64,000 nucleotides of DNA, taken from assembly GCA_050012495.1 (NCBI GenBank), contig JBEKHB010000002.1:1-64000 (forward strand), in the 5' to 3' direction. This document shows, piece after piece, positions 8,662 through 17,485 of the stretch. Source of the DNA: BOG-1155 sp050012495 (lineage in GTDB: Bacteria > Desulfobacterota > Syntrophorhabdia > Syntrophorhabdales > WCHB1-27). The notes beneath the pieces are model-generated. The model saw only the letters and a program-made list of their open reading frames with translations. It was not told where the DNA came from and did no database searches. How positions within the stretch are numbered: position 1 is the first letter of the stretch; the number at the start of each line of letters is the position of its first letter. The position numbers and the translations under genes are program-made.

Positions 8662-8934
8662 ATGACCAAAAAAGATCTTGTTGACAAGGTAGCGGCAGGT
8701 GCGGCAATCAAGAAGACCCAGGCAGAGAAGGCGATCGATTCTTTTGTCGCAGCAGTGAAAGAATCTCTCAAGAAGGGGGACCGCGTGACCGTCACGGGAT
8801 TCGGCACCTTCTCGGTGGTAGAGAGAAAGGCCAGGACCGGAAGAAATCCGCGGACAGGAAAAGAGATCAAGATTCAGGCGAAGAAAGCTCCAAAATTCTC
8901 TCCAGCAGGCGCAATGAAAGATGCATTAGATTAA
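8662..8934 (+). CDS. hup: HU-family nucleoid DNA-binding protein
   Basis: This 90-residue protein is a textbook HU: M-T-K-K-D-L-V at the N-terminus, the dimer core G-F-G-T-F at about residues 47-51, and the DNA-intercalating arm R-T-G-R-N-P-R-T-G-K-E, where the proline inserts between base pairs. It bends and compacts DNA as a dimer. The start has a strong AAAGGAGGTGAG sequence. A perfect GC hairpin follows the stop. It is a single-gene unit. Confidence 0.95.
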   Translation: MTKKDLVDKVAAGAAIKKTQAEKAIDSFVAAVKESLKKGDRVTVTGFGTFSVVERKARTGRNPRTGKEIKIQAKKAPKFSPAGAMKDALD

Positions 8935-8950
8935 GCTATATTCCTTGCCC

Positions 8951-8975
8951 GGGGTCCCGGATGAGTCGGGACCCC
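8951..8975 (+). terminator. GC hairpin after hup
   Basis: Nine bases (8951-8959) pair perfectly with 8967-8975 around a seven-base loop, 16 bases after the HU stop. No clear T-run follows, so it may be an RNA-stabilising hairpin rather than an intrinsic terminator. Confidence 0.55.
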
Positions 8976-9132
8976 CTGCTTCTAGATTTGCCCTTCTTCC
9001 CGCCATAATTCAGATCTGCCCGATCGTCGAAAAGCGAACGATGCCCTTACGATACGTAGCGCCTGTAAACGTTTTGCGAATCGCCGCGTGCAAAGCCCAT
9101 GGCCCATACCTATACTAAAAAGGGGCAAAAGC

Positions 9133-11681
9133 ATGGCAAAGATCTCGCGGCGTCAATTCCTCAGAACGTTGGGGTTGGCTGGAACAGCCACACTCGCGGG
9201 CTGCTCCGACCCTGTCCGCCATCTCATCCCTTACGCGATCCCTCCCGAAGATATCGTGCCCGGCGAGGCGACGTGGTACGCAAGCACGTGCAGAGAATGT
9301 CCGGCGGGATGCGGCACACTCGTGAAGAACAGGGACGGACATATTATCAAGGTGGAAGGCAACCCCGGCCAGCCCATCAATACGGGGAGGCTCTGCCCGA
9401 GGGGCCAGGCGTCCGTTCAGGGCCTCTATAACCCGGACCGGTACAAAAGCCCCATGATGAAGAATCCGGACGGCAGCCTCGGGCAGGTTCTCCTGGGAGA
9501 CCGCGGAAAATGCCGCAGCGGAAGGCTTGTCCGCAGCCGGGCGGAAAGGCATGGTCGTCTTCATGTCCCACCTTATGACGGGTGCTGAAGAAGACCTGGC
9601 AGTCCGGCTCATGAGTACCCTCGGCGGGGAGTATATCGTGTATGAGCCTTTCGCCTACGAACCGCTACGCAAGGCGAACCGGATCGTCTTCGGCAAGAAC
9701 GGGCTGCCGACCTATCACGTCGAGCGGGCCGACTTCCTTCTCTCCTTCGGCGCCAATTTTCTGGAGACCTGGATATCGAATGTGCAGTTTGCCCGCCAGT
9801 TTGCCTCTTTTCACGCACCCGGGGAGAATGGAAAACACCTCTTCGTCTACGTGGGTCCCAGGCTCTCCATGACTGCGGCCAACGCGGATTACTGGGTAGC
9901 AGTCCCGGTCGGCGGGGAATCCTGTGCGGCCCTCAGGCTGCTGCGCCTCCTTTTGCAGGAGCGGCCCTTCCTTTCAAGGGCTGCCGCACGCCTCGCTTCC
10001 CGTATTTCGGCCTTCACGCCCGAGCTGGTGGAAGAGAAAACAGGGGTAAAGGCGGACGTGCTCCTTATGATGGCCGCACAGTTCAAGAAAGCCACACGAC
10101 CCCTTGTCCTCGCGGAAGGGATGGCATTCCAGGACCCCAACGCCTTCGACACCGCGGTTGCCGCAAACCTCCTGTGCACGCTATCCCCGGGCAGCAGCCA
10201 GCTCCTCGATTTTTCGAACCCCGTGTCCCTCGGGCAGACCGCCCCGGCATCCAGGATAAAAGCGCTCGCGGACCGCATGGCAGGTGGGGAAGTCTCCGCC
10301 TTGATCATCTACCGGGCCAACCCGGTCTATAACCTGCCCGCTTCATGGGCATTCGAATCGACACTCAAGAACCTGACAGCCCTTATCAGCTTTTCCAGCT
10401 TTCCTGACGAGACAACCCGGCTCGCCACTCTCCTCATGCCCTCCCATACCTCCCTCGAATCCTGGGGGGACTATAGACCGCAGCGGAATGTCTTCGGTTT
10501 GCTCCAGCCTGCCACGGGCCCCCTTTTCGATACAAGGCATCTGGGAGATATGCTTCTTTCTCTCGGCAAGAAGATAGGCGGGCAGGCAGCATTCCCGGAA
10601 AACAGCTTCTACGAAGTCCTCCGGAACAGGTGGGAGCAGAGGCGCAAGGAGCAGGGGACTGACGAGGCATCTCCGGATGTGTTCTGGCAGCAGAGCCTGC
10701 AGCGGGGAGGCGCATGGCAGCATGGAAAAGACGAGGCCCAAGGCGGCGGCCGGTCCTCGTCAAAAAACACCTGCCTCCTTCGACTTCTTCACCTATCCGA
10801 CCATCCGGTTCTTCGACGGCCATCCGGCGAACCACCCCTTCCTCCAGGAAATGCCCGATCCCGTCACGATGGTCACATGGGACGGCTGGGTCGAGATCAA
10901 CCCTGATACGGCAAGAACACTGCACACCGAAAAAGGAGACATCCTCGTCATACGCGCCGGCAACAGGAGCGTGCAGGCGCCTGCGTTCCCCTATGCCGGC
11001 CTCCCTCCCGGCAGCCTGGCCATGCCCATCGGCTATGGACACGGCGCTTTGTCGGGCAGATATGCCGGCGGCGAGGCAGGAAACCCGAACGAGCTCATCG
11101 AAGGACAGCTCGACCCTGCGGGCGGCCTCATCCGGTCTTTCTCCGGGGTAACCATTGAAAAGACAGGACGCTCCGTCGTCATCGCCAACGCAGACGGCAG
11201 CGCCTATCAGCATGGACGGAGGCTGGCCCGAAGCCTGTCATTCCGGGAATACCTGAGCACCAAGGGGCAGGCGCTCCCGGCGGAAAAGGCGGAGCTTATC
11301 CGGCGCCTCCAGCATAAAGGACATCGCGTGGGCATGGTCGGAGACGGCCTCAACGACGCGGGCGCCCTTGCCCAGGCTGATGTGGGATGCGCGTTCGGTC
11401 CCGCCATGCAGGCTGTCCGTGGCGCCTCCGACCTCACCTTCCTGTCGCCGGACCCCGGAAAACTTATCGATGCGTTTGAGCTGTCCAGACTCACCACGAG
11501 GAGGATCCGGCAGAACCTCTTCTTTGCCTTCCTCTATAATGCGGTTGCCATCCCTGTCGCGGCCGCGGGTCTCCTCAACCCGCTCGTTGCGGTATGCGCC
11601 ATGTTCGCAAGCAGCCTCATGGTAACGGGAAGCGCGCTGAGAATGTCGGGGACAGCGCAAACCAGACAAACAGCCATATAA
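9133..11681 (+). pseudogene. chimera of molybdopterin oxidoreductase and P-type metal ATPase C-terminus, with two frameshifts
   Basis: The 5' part encodes a Tat-exported molybdopterin oxidoreductase: twin-arginine S-R-R-Q-F-L-R, a lipobox-like L-A-G-C, then an iron-sulfur site C-R-E-C-P-A-G-C and G-R-L-C-P-R-G-Q. A frameshift near 9485-9500 moves the frame to one that runs from W-E-T-A to about 10715. A second shift there leads to the molybdopterin dinucleotide-binding domain (A-N-H-P-F...T-W-D-G-W-V-E-I). Near 11265 the protein turns in frame into the end of a P1B-type ATPase of the CcoI/FixI kind: A-E-L-I-R-R-L-Q, the hinge motif V-G-D-G-L-N-D-A, then the last two membrane helices. A deletion must have fused the two genes. 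The start at 9133 fits the Tat signal. It cannot make a working enzyme of either kind. Confidence 0.85.
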
Positions 11682-12070
11682 GACGCCCCTTTCACCGTGC
11701 CTCGCACCTGGACTTTTCTCTATGTTTTTCTATCAAAAACACTCATTTTTTGGCATTTTTACTGTTTTTTGCCCTCTTGTGCACGGATGTTTCACTAATC
11801 GTGTCAGGACCCCTGTTTTGCATTTCCTTCTCTCGCAAGACTTCCCGAAGGGGGGGTTTACGATTGTGCACGAAAGTGCACGGTTTTAGGGGGGGTGGGG
11901 GTGTTTTGAGTGTTAAGTTTTAAGTGTTAAGTGAACGACCGCCGCCGCCGGGTGCGGCCGGGTGCGCCGAAGGCGTGGGTCGGGGCTTAAGTTGTCAAAG
12001 AGCGCTCCGGCTTATGGGAAACCGGCTCGAACGGGCAGGGCCAGGGCTCTCACGATGGCTGCCACAGGCG

Positions 12071-12104
12071 GGGCGCCCAGCTCCATATTGCCTTGCTGGG
12101 TCGC
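12071..12104 (+). repeat. 34-bp dispersed repeat, copy 1
   Basis: This segment, beginning GGGCGCCCAG and ending GGGTCGC, matches 33810-33843 with about two differences. Both copies lie in gene-free DNA. Confidence 0.6.
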
Positions 12105-12142
12105 GCATAAGATTCTCTCTCTTTCCCGATATTCTGTCAAAG

Positions 12143-12207
12143 CGACAACCAGGGGTGACAAGGAGGACTGACAAGTAGACATGACAACCAGGACTGACAA
12201 AAAGCAC
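12143..12207 (+). repeat. five 13-bp tandem iterons (TGACAA core)
   Basis: The hexamer TGACAA (CGACAA in the first unit) starts at 12143, 12156, 12169, 12182 and 12195, an exact 13-bp period. The rest of the unit tends towards nnAGGAC. The array lies about 285 bases before mntA. Iterons of this kind can be operator or replication-initiator sites; nothing here decides which. Confidence 0.6.
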
Positions 12208-12489
12208 GTGCTTACATTTGTTTTGAGAAAATCATCAACCGATAGGGGTTGGGCGGCCCGTCCCCATCCATTGGCTTCTGGAAGGCTATATTTTGCTCGA
12301 CCGAGCCGATGACGAGTGTTACAATGGGCAATGCTCGCAGGAACGGGGATATGAGCTCCTACTTTGGTTAAACCTGATGTCTCCTTCTGCCAAATAGTAA
12401 TCCGCTCACCAGGTCTGCCGGCGCGGTTGCGGAGAAGAGGGGCAACGTGGAGATAATTGATAAGTAGATAGCTGAAGGATGGGATCGAC

Positions 12490-12780
12490 GTGAAGAGCCG
12501 TGAAGAAGTCCTGGAAATCCTTGCTGCGGTGAAGCCCGAGTTACAGAAGGAATTCAAAGTCCGGAGAATAGGACTTTTCGGATCATACGCCCGGATGGAG
12601 CAGCGTCCTGACAGCGACGTAGATGTTCTCGTCGAGGTCGATCCGTCTATCGGACTAGAATTCGTGACCCTTGCAGAAAGGATCGAAAAGCGTGTGGGGC
12701 TCCGCACGGAAGTTGTCTCCTCACGTGCCATAAAGCCCAGGCACCGAAAGCTTATCAAGAGGGAAGTGATCTATGTCTGA
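12490..12780 (+). CDS. mntA: MntA-like minimal nucleotidyltransferase antitoxin
   Basis: This 96-residue protein has the polymerase-beta-type nucleotidyltransferase signature: G-S-Y-A-R-M-E at about residues 32-38 and D-S-D-V-D at 43-47, with the two catalytic aspartates. In the known MntA/HepT systems it neutralises the HEPN toxin by AMPylating a tyrosine next to its active site. The next gene is a HepT homologue that overlaps it by eight bases, the standard layout. The start at ATG 12490 is the only good one. Confidence 0.88.
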   Translation: MKSREEVLEILAAVKPELQKEFKVRRIGLFGSYARMEQRPDSDVDVLVEVDPSIGLEFVTLAERIEKRVGLRTEVVSSRAIKPRHRKLIKREVIYV

Positions 12781-13165
12781 CCGTCCCGTGGTCCTCCTCA
12801 TCGAAGATATATGGGAGGCAATGGGAAAAGTTTCACGCTTCACAAAAGGCATGTCGGCGGACCGATTTGCCCGAGACCAGAAGACTACTGATGCCGTCGT
12901 CAGAAACCTCGAGATCATAGGTGAGGCCGCCAGCAGGCTCCCCGCTTCGTTCAAGGGGGAACATGCGAAGATTGAATGGGCCAAGATTGTTGGCCTTCGT
13001 CATCGTATCGTGCACGCGTACTTCAGCGTCGACCTGCAAATCGTCTGGCATATGATACAGATGGACGTCCCCCTTGTTTCCCGTAAAAATGCAAAGGGAT
13101 GTCCCCTTTGTTTCCCCACATGTTCACATCGACCGGGACACATTCTCGGCCAAGTTCCGGCTTAG
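12773..13165 (+). CDS. hepT: HepT-like HEPN toxin with altered C-terminus
   Basis: This 130-residue protein is a HEPN-domain RNase toxin of the HepT family (DUF86). The catalytic R-x4-H-x-Y motif is present as R-H-R-I-V-H-A-Y near residues 80-87, and the tyrosine is the usual target of MntA. The family normally ends soon after the D-L-x-I-V-W-H helix. Here the last 30 or so residues are unlike the family and are encoded by a pair of 19-bp direct repeats, so an insertion or rearrangement has replaced the natural end. The toxin may still be active because the catalytic motif is intact. Confidence 0.85.
   Translation: MSDRPVVLLIEDIWEAMGKVSRFTKGMSADRFARDQKTTDAVVRNLEIIGEAASRLPASFKGEHAKIEWAKIVGLRHRIVHAYFSVDLQIVWHMIQMDVPLVSRKNAKGCPLCFPTCSHRPGHILGQVPA
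13064..13116 (+). repeat. 19-bp direct repeat pair inside the hepT 3' end
   Basis: Copies at 13064-13082 and 13098-13116 (GAYGTCCCC then TTGTTTCCC) differ at two positions. They encode the abnormal tail of HepT and look like a REP-type element. Confidence 0.55.
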
Positions 13166-13259
13166 GCACTGGCATATAATCTTGGGTTTCCCGCGAGGGA
13201 ATTGAGGACATTGGAGGCCCCGGCATAAGAACACCAGGTAGAGCTATTGGAGGCGTGGG

Positions 13260-13532
13260 ATGAGTACTTCGGACCCCAAGACCGGCGAACGTGTGAAGGA
13301 CGTGCGGGTCTCTGAGGATACGATCAGTGTCGATCTCTTCGACGGACGAACCATAACGGTCCCATTGGTGTGGTACCCCCGGTTATTACATGCCGCCCCC
13401 GAGCAACGCGCGAACTGGCGCATTGCCGGGGCCGGGTACGGAATACACTGGCCGGACCTCGATGAGGATCTCACCACCCAGGGTCTCTTGCAAGGCGCTC
13501 GTGCTCCTCGTAGAAGGGAAGAAGCGGCATAG
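13260..13532 (+). CDS. DUF2442 domain protein
   Basis: This 90-residue protein has the DUF2442 pattern: a strand with V-S-E-D-T-I-S-V-D-L-F-D-G-R-T, then P-L-V-W-Y-P-R-L, and near residue 60 G-x-G-x-G-I-H-W-P-D-L-D-E-D-L. Such proteins are often found next to DUF4160 proteins in toxin-antitoxin-like pairs, but no DUF4160 gene is visible upstream. The start has TTGGAGG seven bases upstream. The final 15 residues are basic and poorly conserved. Confidence 0.8.
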   Translation: MSTSDPKTGERVKDVRVSEDTISVDLFDGRTITVPLVWYPRLLHAAPEQRANWRIAGAGYGIHWPDLDEDLTTQGLLQGARAPRRREEAA

Positions 13533-14687
13533 GGAAGAGGCAACCGCCAACGGAGTAAATCAAGGGACAACCGGCGGAGAGATGAGACAATTTCAGGCTC
13601 GATAGTTTCTCGCCCTATTGTACCCATGAATACCGTCTTTCTCACGGAAAGCCTGAATATAGTTGTTGTAATTTTTCGGTATTTCTCTGATAATCGAGGG
13701 TAGGGGATGGCAGTCGGAAAGGCTAAGACGCTGGTCCGGTGAATGAGAATGTGCAGAAGGAAACGACGTTCCCTGAGTGCCCCCTTACATCGAAAGTTCA
13801 CTTTGAACCAACGTCCCCTAAGTGCCCCATTAAGTATACCACTGGCCGGAAATCTTCGCAAGAATCCAGCCTGGAGTTTCCTGGCTTTTTTCGCCCAATA
13901 CTCGCTAACTGTTTGTAGTCACTAAAGAAACATATTTTGACAAGTTGACCTGATCTGTTTTTGAAAGAGCTTCCTCAGTTTTTGGAATAGGAACTGAAGC
14001 TATTTGTTCATCCGGTAACGAATAAAAGGGAGCCGATTTTGAGGGTAAGAAATGAGACGTATCAAGGGAAAAACGCGGGAGTATCCGTCACATTAAGAGC
14101 ATAACATATCGTCATCATGGCCGTTTATGATATCAACAAACGGTACATACCCCCAAAACTACCCCCAACCATGCAACCACCCCCGCAAGAAAGGGGTCGA
14201 TAATTTTAGGTTCATCCGATTCTTGCGTACTTCCTGTAGTCGTGGTGGCCGCTGTTTGTCCCCACATTCAACGTTTTGAGCGGTAATCGCGAAAGCAGGA
14301 GAAATAGAAAGGGCAGAGCCATTTGTTGACCCTGCCCGGAGAAAACGTTAAAGAGCTTAGTTCGTGAACCGTCTCTTGATCACGCCGATACCGCAATGAC
14401 CCGGGGCCAGGAGGCGGAGGGGATGGACGGTCTGGTAGAAGCAAGGAAGATGGAGTAGATGTCGGGAAACAACATGAGTAAAATCTTCCGTGCTGGGAAT
14501 TATTTTCCGGTTCGGCCGGCACGTCTTCCCCCCCAACCATACCACATCTAGCCGAACTTACTGAACATATAAAGGCCCCACCCTCGCCATCAACACGGCA
14601 TGTCCATTGCAGCCGTACTGTTATCTTCATCTATGTCATTGCTTCCGGGGCGGGCCGAGACCTACCTTACATCAAAAGGAGGTTACA
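13533..14687. other. 1.15-kb gene-poor region
   Basis: It contains one copy of a dispersed repeat (13619-13775) and two related 20-bp segments at about 13766-13787 and 13812-13834 (ACGTyCCCTrAGTGCCCC). An isolated 28-codon ORF at 14117-14203 encodes a proline-rich peptide that might be the start of a lost gene. I see no other gene. The last 100 bases should hold the promoter of the EF-hand gene. Confidence 0.5.
13619..13775 (+). repeat. dispersed ~150-bp repeat, copy A
   Basis: This copy shares GAATACCGTCTTTCT, ATAGTTGTTG, ATTTCTCT, GGGATGGCAG and GAATGAG blocks in the same order with 51913-52053. The spacing differs only by small gaps. Both copies are in intergenic DNA; in copy B the repeat runs up to the leader of the next gene. 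Confidence 0.65.
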
Positions 14688-15560
14688 ATGAGTAGTGTCA
14701 GTAGTGTCAGCGGATCGGTTTCGAGTAATTTGTACTACCTGCTGCAGATGATGCGGCAGGCAAGCTCCACGTCATCGACATCATCCTCTTCGAATCTTTT
14801 TAGCTCAATCGGTACCAACGGGGAGAGCTCGACAAGCACGTTGACGACGTTCTTAAACGACCTGGAATCGAGCGCCTCAAGCTCTGTGACGAGTTCGAGC
14901 GCCGACTCTACCCAGTCTCTGGTGGCACTGATGGAGGATGCGGCGCAGCTCGACTCGGCGACGGGTACCACTACGTCGGCCGATGAACTCTTCAACGCAA
15001 TCGACACGAGCGGGACGGGCTCGATAACCGAAAGCGAGCTTGAGAAGTACGCGTCGAGCCTGGAGGGTGGGTCAAGCAGCAGCTCCTCCAGCTCCATTAC
15101 GTCGGAGGTAGATCAAATCTTCAACGCCCTCGACACGAGCGGGACGGGCTCGATAAGCAAAAGCGAGTTTGAAACCGACATGTCGAAACTTGCGTCCGCG
15201 ATGGCGTCCGCATCATCGACCACGGCCGGTATGGCGCCTCCCCCACCGCCCCCGTCGCAGGACTCAACGTCGTCTCTGGAAAGTCTCATCGAGAGCCTGG
15301 AAGGGACGAGCAGCACAAGCAGCACGACGGCCGACAGCACAAGCAGCACGACGGCCGACAGCACAAGCAGCACGACGGCCGACAGCACAAGCAGCACGAC
15401 GGCCACCAGCTCAAACAGCACGACGGCCACCAGCTCAACGTCCGACCAGCAGACTTCAATGAGCACTTTCATGGCCCTCATGCTGGAGGCTATAAGCAAG
15501 TACATGCAATACGGACAGGCCAGCCAGAGCAGCACAGGCTCCCTGAGCGTCACGGGGTAA
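14688..15560 (+). CDS. Ser/Thr-rich EF-hand protein
   Basis: This 290-residue protein is dominated by Ser, Thr and Ala. It holds two EF-hand calcium loops, each reading D-T-S-G-T-G-S-I then an acidic residue at loop position 12, within helices L-F-N-A-I and I-F-N-A-L. A proline run (P-P-P-P-P-P) follows, then an eight-residue repeat (S-S-T-T-A-D-S-T) four times, and a C-terminal helix. ATG 14688 has an ideal AAAGGAGG upstream; an in-frame extension to 14607 is ignored. No signal peptide is obvious. It resembles small bacterial EF-hand proteins of unknown role. It stands alone between two gene-free stretches. Confidence 0.8.
   Translation: MSSVSSVSGSVSSNLYYLLQMMRQASSTSSTSSSSNLFSSIGTNGESSTSTLTTFLNDLESSASSSVTSSSADSTQSLVALMEDAAQLDSATGTTTSADELFNAIDTSGTGSITESELEKYASSLEGGSSSSSSSSITSEVDQIFNALDTSGTGSISKSEFETDMSKLASAMASASSTTAGMAPPPPPPSQDSTSSLESLIESLEGTSSTSSTTADSTSSTTADSTSSTTADSTSSTTATSSNSTTATSSTSDQQTSMSTFMALMLEAISKYMQYGQASQSSTGSLSVTG
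15312..15407 (+). repeat. 24-bp tandem repeat, four units, within the EF-hand gene
   Basis: Four near-identical 24-base units (15312-15335, 15336-15359, 15360-15383, 15384-15407) encode an eight-residue Ser/Thr repeat. Two more degenerate units follow. Copy number could vary by slippage. Confidence 0.8.
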
Positions 15561-16013
15561 AAGATGGCGCATCGACCCGAGAGGATATTGCTTCGTCTGG
15601 GTAAGTGGGGGACGAGGCCTTTGTTCTCTCAGGCCACAATAACCTGGCATGGTATCTAGACTTGAGGTGGACCGGCTCGCCCCCCAAAACAGTCCGTGAA
15701 ACCTGCTCTCTTTCGCAAAGAATACCCGGAACAGGCAGTAGCGATAAGTATCCCACTTTCATCGACACTTTGCAATGCGTCACTGCCTCGCGAAAAAAGC
15801 ACCAAGTTCTGGGAAATAAGTCCTTCCCGCTTTCGAATGGCATGCTTCACTCGCCCGAGAAGCCCGTGTGCGTGGAATTGTAGGTGGAAGAGAGAATCAT
15901 CCCGTAGGCATAGAAACTATGCAGGAAGCTGATGACCCTAATTTTATTCCCCGCCCCTTGTCGGGTGCGCAGTCCCTGAAAACTATATGGCCTTTAACTA
16001 CGCCCCGGCGCGT
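15561..16013. other. 453-base region without a gene
   Basis: I find no gene or clear RNA structure here. The ORFs on either strand lack ribosome-binding sites and recognisable content. Confidence 0.5.
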
Positions 16014-16220
16014 TTAACCCTCGGCGCTGTTGACGGGCTTTGCTTCGCCTTGGCCCTGGTTGCATAAGGCGTCGATGTCGGTCTCTCTCCACGCGGATGT
16101 CCGCGCACTCAACTTGACCGGCTTCGGAAACCGGCCTTGTCGGATACCCGCCCACCACGTGCTCTTCGACACAGGGATTCGCTGAAGAACTTCCGGGAGG
16201 CGTAAGAAGCGTTTATTCAT
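16014..16220 (-). CDS. AlpA-family regulator/excisionase-like protein
   Basis: This 68-residue protein has the AlpA pattern: a winged helix beginning L-R-L-P-E-V-L, the recognition helix S-K-S-T-W-W, then G-x-F-P-K-P-V-K-L and a final helix W-R-E-T-D-I-D-A. AlpA proteins activate the integrase or excise P4-like islands. I use ATG 16220 (AGGTG upstream) because it matches the family start. The integrase lies 1.3 kb away on the same strand, consistent with an integrated island ending at tRNA-Ser. Confidence 0.82.
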   Translation of the reverse strand: MNKRFLRLPEVLQRIPVSKSTWWAGIRQGRFPKPVKLSARTSAWRETDIDALCNQGQGEAKPVNSAEG

Positions 16221-17075
16221 TCTGACACCTAATCGCCATTGCCTGCGACCTCCTTTTGTCACTTTTCTTGCCCTTGCCGCCATGTTAGACGGCAAGGGCA
16301 AGCCTCGATTGATAAAGGCAGGGGCGACCCCTAAGTTGTGTCGGGTGCAGGAATGAATTCCTGAAAGTGAAGCTATTTAGCTGTGGTAGGGCCAAACCCT
16401 GAATGGTGTGAAATTAGTTATTTGTTGTTCGCAGGGTCCAACCCTGTGAACTGTGGGAGAGTGGCTCTCCTGAATTATTATGGTAGGCATCAAGCCTGAA
16501 TACCCATAAAGAACACAATTTCTTGTCCATGTCAAAACTTTTCTTCCAAGTGGAGAATGCGCCCTTTACGGTCCAAAGTCCGCAAGCGCCGCTCCTCCGG
16601 CCTCCCGCGCGGAAGGATGAGCACGGGGGCCGGGGGCGGCGCTATCCTTACCGGGTATGCCGGAGCATGTTGGTAATATGGCCGTCCAGGTGAGCGCCGG
16701 ATCGGAGACTCCTGAAAAGACAGAATCGGCACGTTTGGGAAGACAATGGTAAGAATGGGGGTGAATGATGCTTTCTGGCAAGGGTTTGCCTCGGGCATGA
16801 ATGAGGGGGTTTTCCATAGAAGCAAGCGAGCGACATTGTTTTCGAGCGAGCGGTCGCGGCCTCCGGCCGAAGGCCCGCGCGATGCTTCTTGTGGGAAACC
16901 TTCGAGGGACGCGCCGGGGTGGTTGCCCTTGGGTTTATTAATTAACACATATCACAACAACACTACCTTATCTTAAACCTCACGAGAATAATATTCATAG
17001 TAAAAACAGGGGGATATACGGGGGAAGAAAAAAAGCTTTGACCTATGTCATGATAGTGGTGTATAAGGTGTGTAT
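16221..17075. other. 855-base non-coding part of the island
   Basis: It contains the five tandem mini-hairpins at 16348-16497. From 16530 to 16930 the DNA is GC-rich with only overlapping shadow frames. A possible promoter for the next gene (TTGACC near 17037, then GTATAA) lies at its right end. Confidence 0.45.
16348..16497 (+). other. five tandem mini-hairpins (possible structured RNA)
   Basis: Five short perfect hairpins occur in 150 bases: 16348-16363, 16388-16400, 16432-16446, 16456-16470 and 16485-16497. Each has a 4-7 bp stem built on AGG/CCT and a loop of two to five bases. Most are followed by TGAA or GAA. The stem sequences differ while pairing is kept, which suggests selection on structure. 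They lie between alpA and a small DNA-binding-like gene. Confidence 0.5.
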
Positions 17076-17417
17076 ATGGGTAAACAAAGGAAATTGAGAA
17101 GGGCGCAGGAGAGAGCGGTAGCCCTGGGCCTGGAGCAGGGTAAGGCCCGAGCGAAAAGGGAACCTTCTCCGGTTAAGGAATCGAAGCCTCGCCGCACTGA
17201 CCCTTATCGCCGGAATGTCTATGTCACGGACGAGGAATGGGAAGGGGCTGAACCTATCCTGCGGGAAGTCGGGCTAACCAGGTCGAAATTTATTACCCTA
17301 TGTTTCAGGTGGCTTATTAAGAACCGCGACCGTAGTATTGCAGGGTTCCAGGATAGTCTATTCAGGGAACTGTTCGGAATGGGCGCAGAGAATAGCAAGG
17401 CAGAAGATAAGGCTTGA
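17076..17417 (+). CDS. hypothetical island protein with ribbon-helix-helix-like segment
   Basis: This 113-residue protein has a very basic N-terminal 45 residues, then R-R-N-V-Y-V-T-D-E-E-W and G-L-T-R-S-K-F-I-T-L-C-F-R-W-L. That resembles the strand and two helices of a ribbon-helix-helix DNA-binding protein. I take ATG 17076 (AAGGTG five bases upstream) over the GTG at 17070. It lies in the AlpA/integrase island and could regulate it. The exact family is not recognised. Confidence 0.65.
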   Translation: MGKQRKLRRAQERAVALGLEQGKARAKREPSPVKESKPRRTDPYRRNVYVTDEEWEGAEPILREVGLTRSKFITLCFRWLIKNRDRSIAGFQDSLFRELFGMGAENSKAEDKA

Positions 17418-17485
17418 ACTTGGGGTGAAAACTCCCCCAGTTGCGTATTTCCTGTAATCAACGGCATTCCACCCCTCGCTTTTCC

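Larger units (their letters stand above)
11682..12489. other. 808-base gene-poor region with repeats
   Basis: There is no credible gene here. From 11880 to 11960 the sequence is simple: a run of Gs, then GTGTTAAGT-type repeats, then GCC repeats. A 34-bp segment (12071-12104) recurs at 33810-33843, and a 13-bp iteron array sits at 12143-12207. The ORFs reported across this part look accidental. Confidence 0.6.

Noticed and set aside
15312..15407. CRISPR-like repeat
   Set aside because: The repeats are contiguous, in frame, and encode a Ser/Thr repeat.
16348..16497. CRISPR array
   Set aside because: The units are self-paired hairpins of differing sequence, not identical direct repeats with spacers; no cas gene is present.
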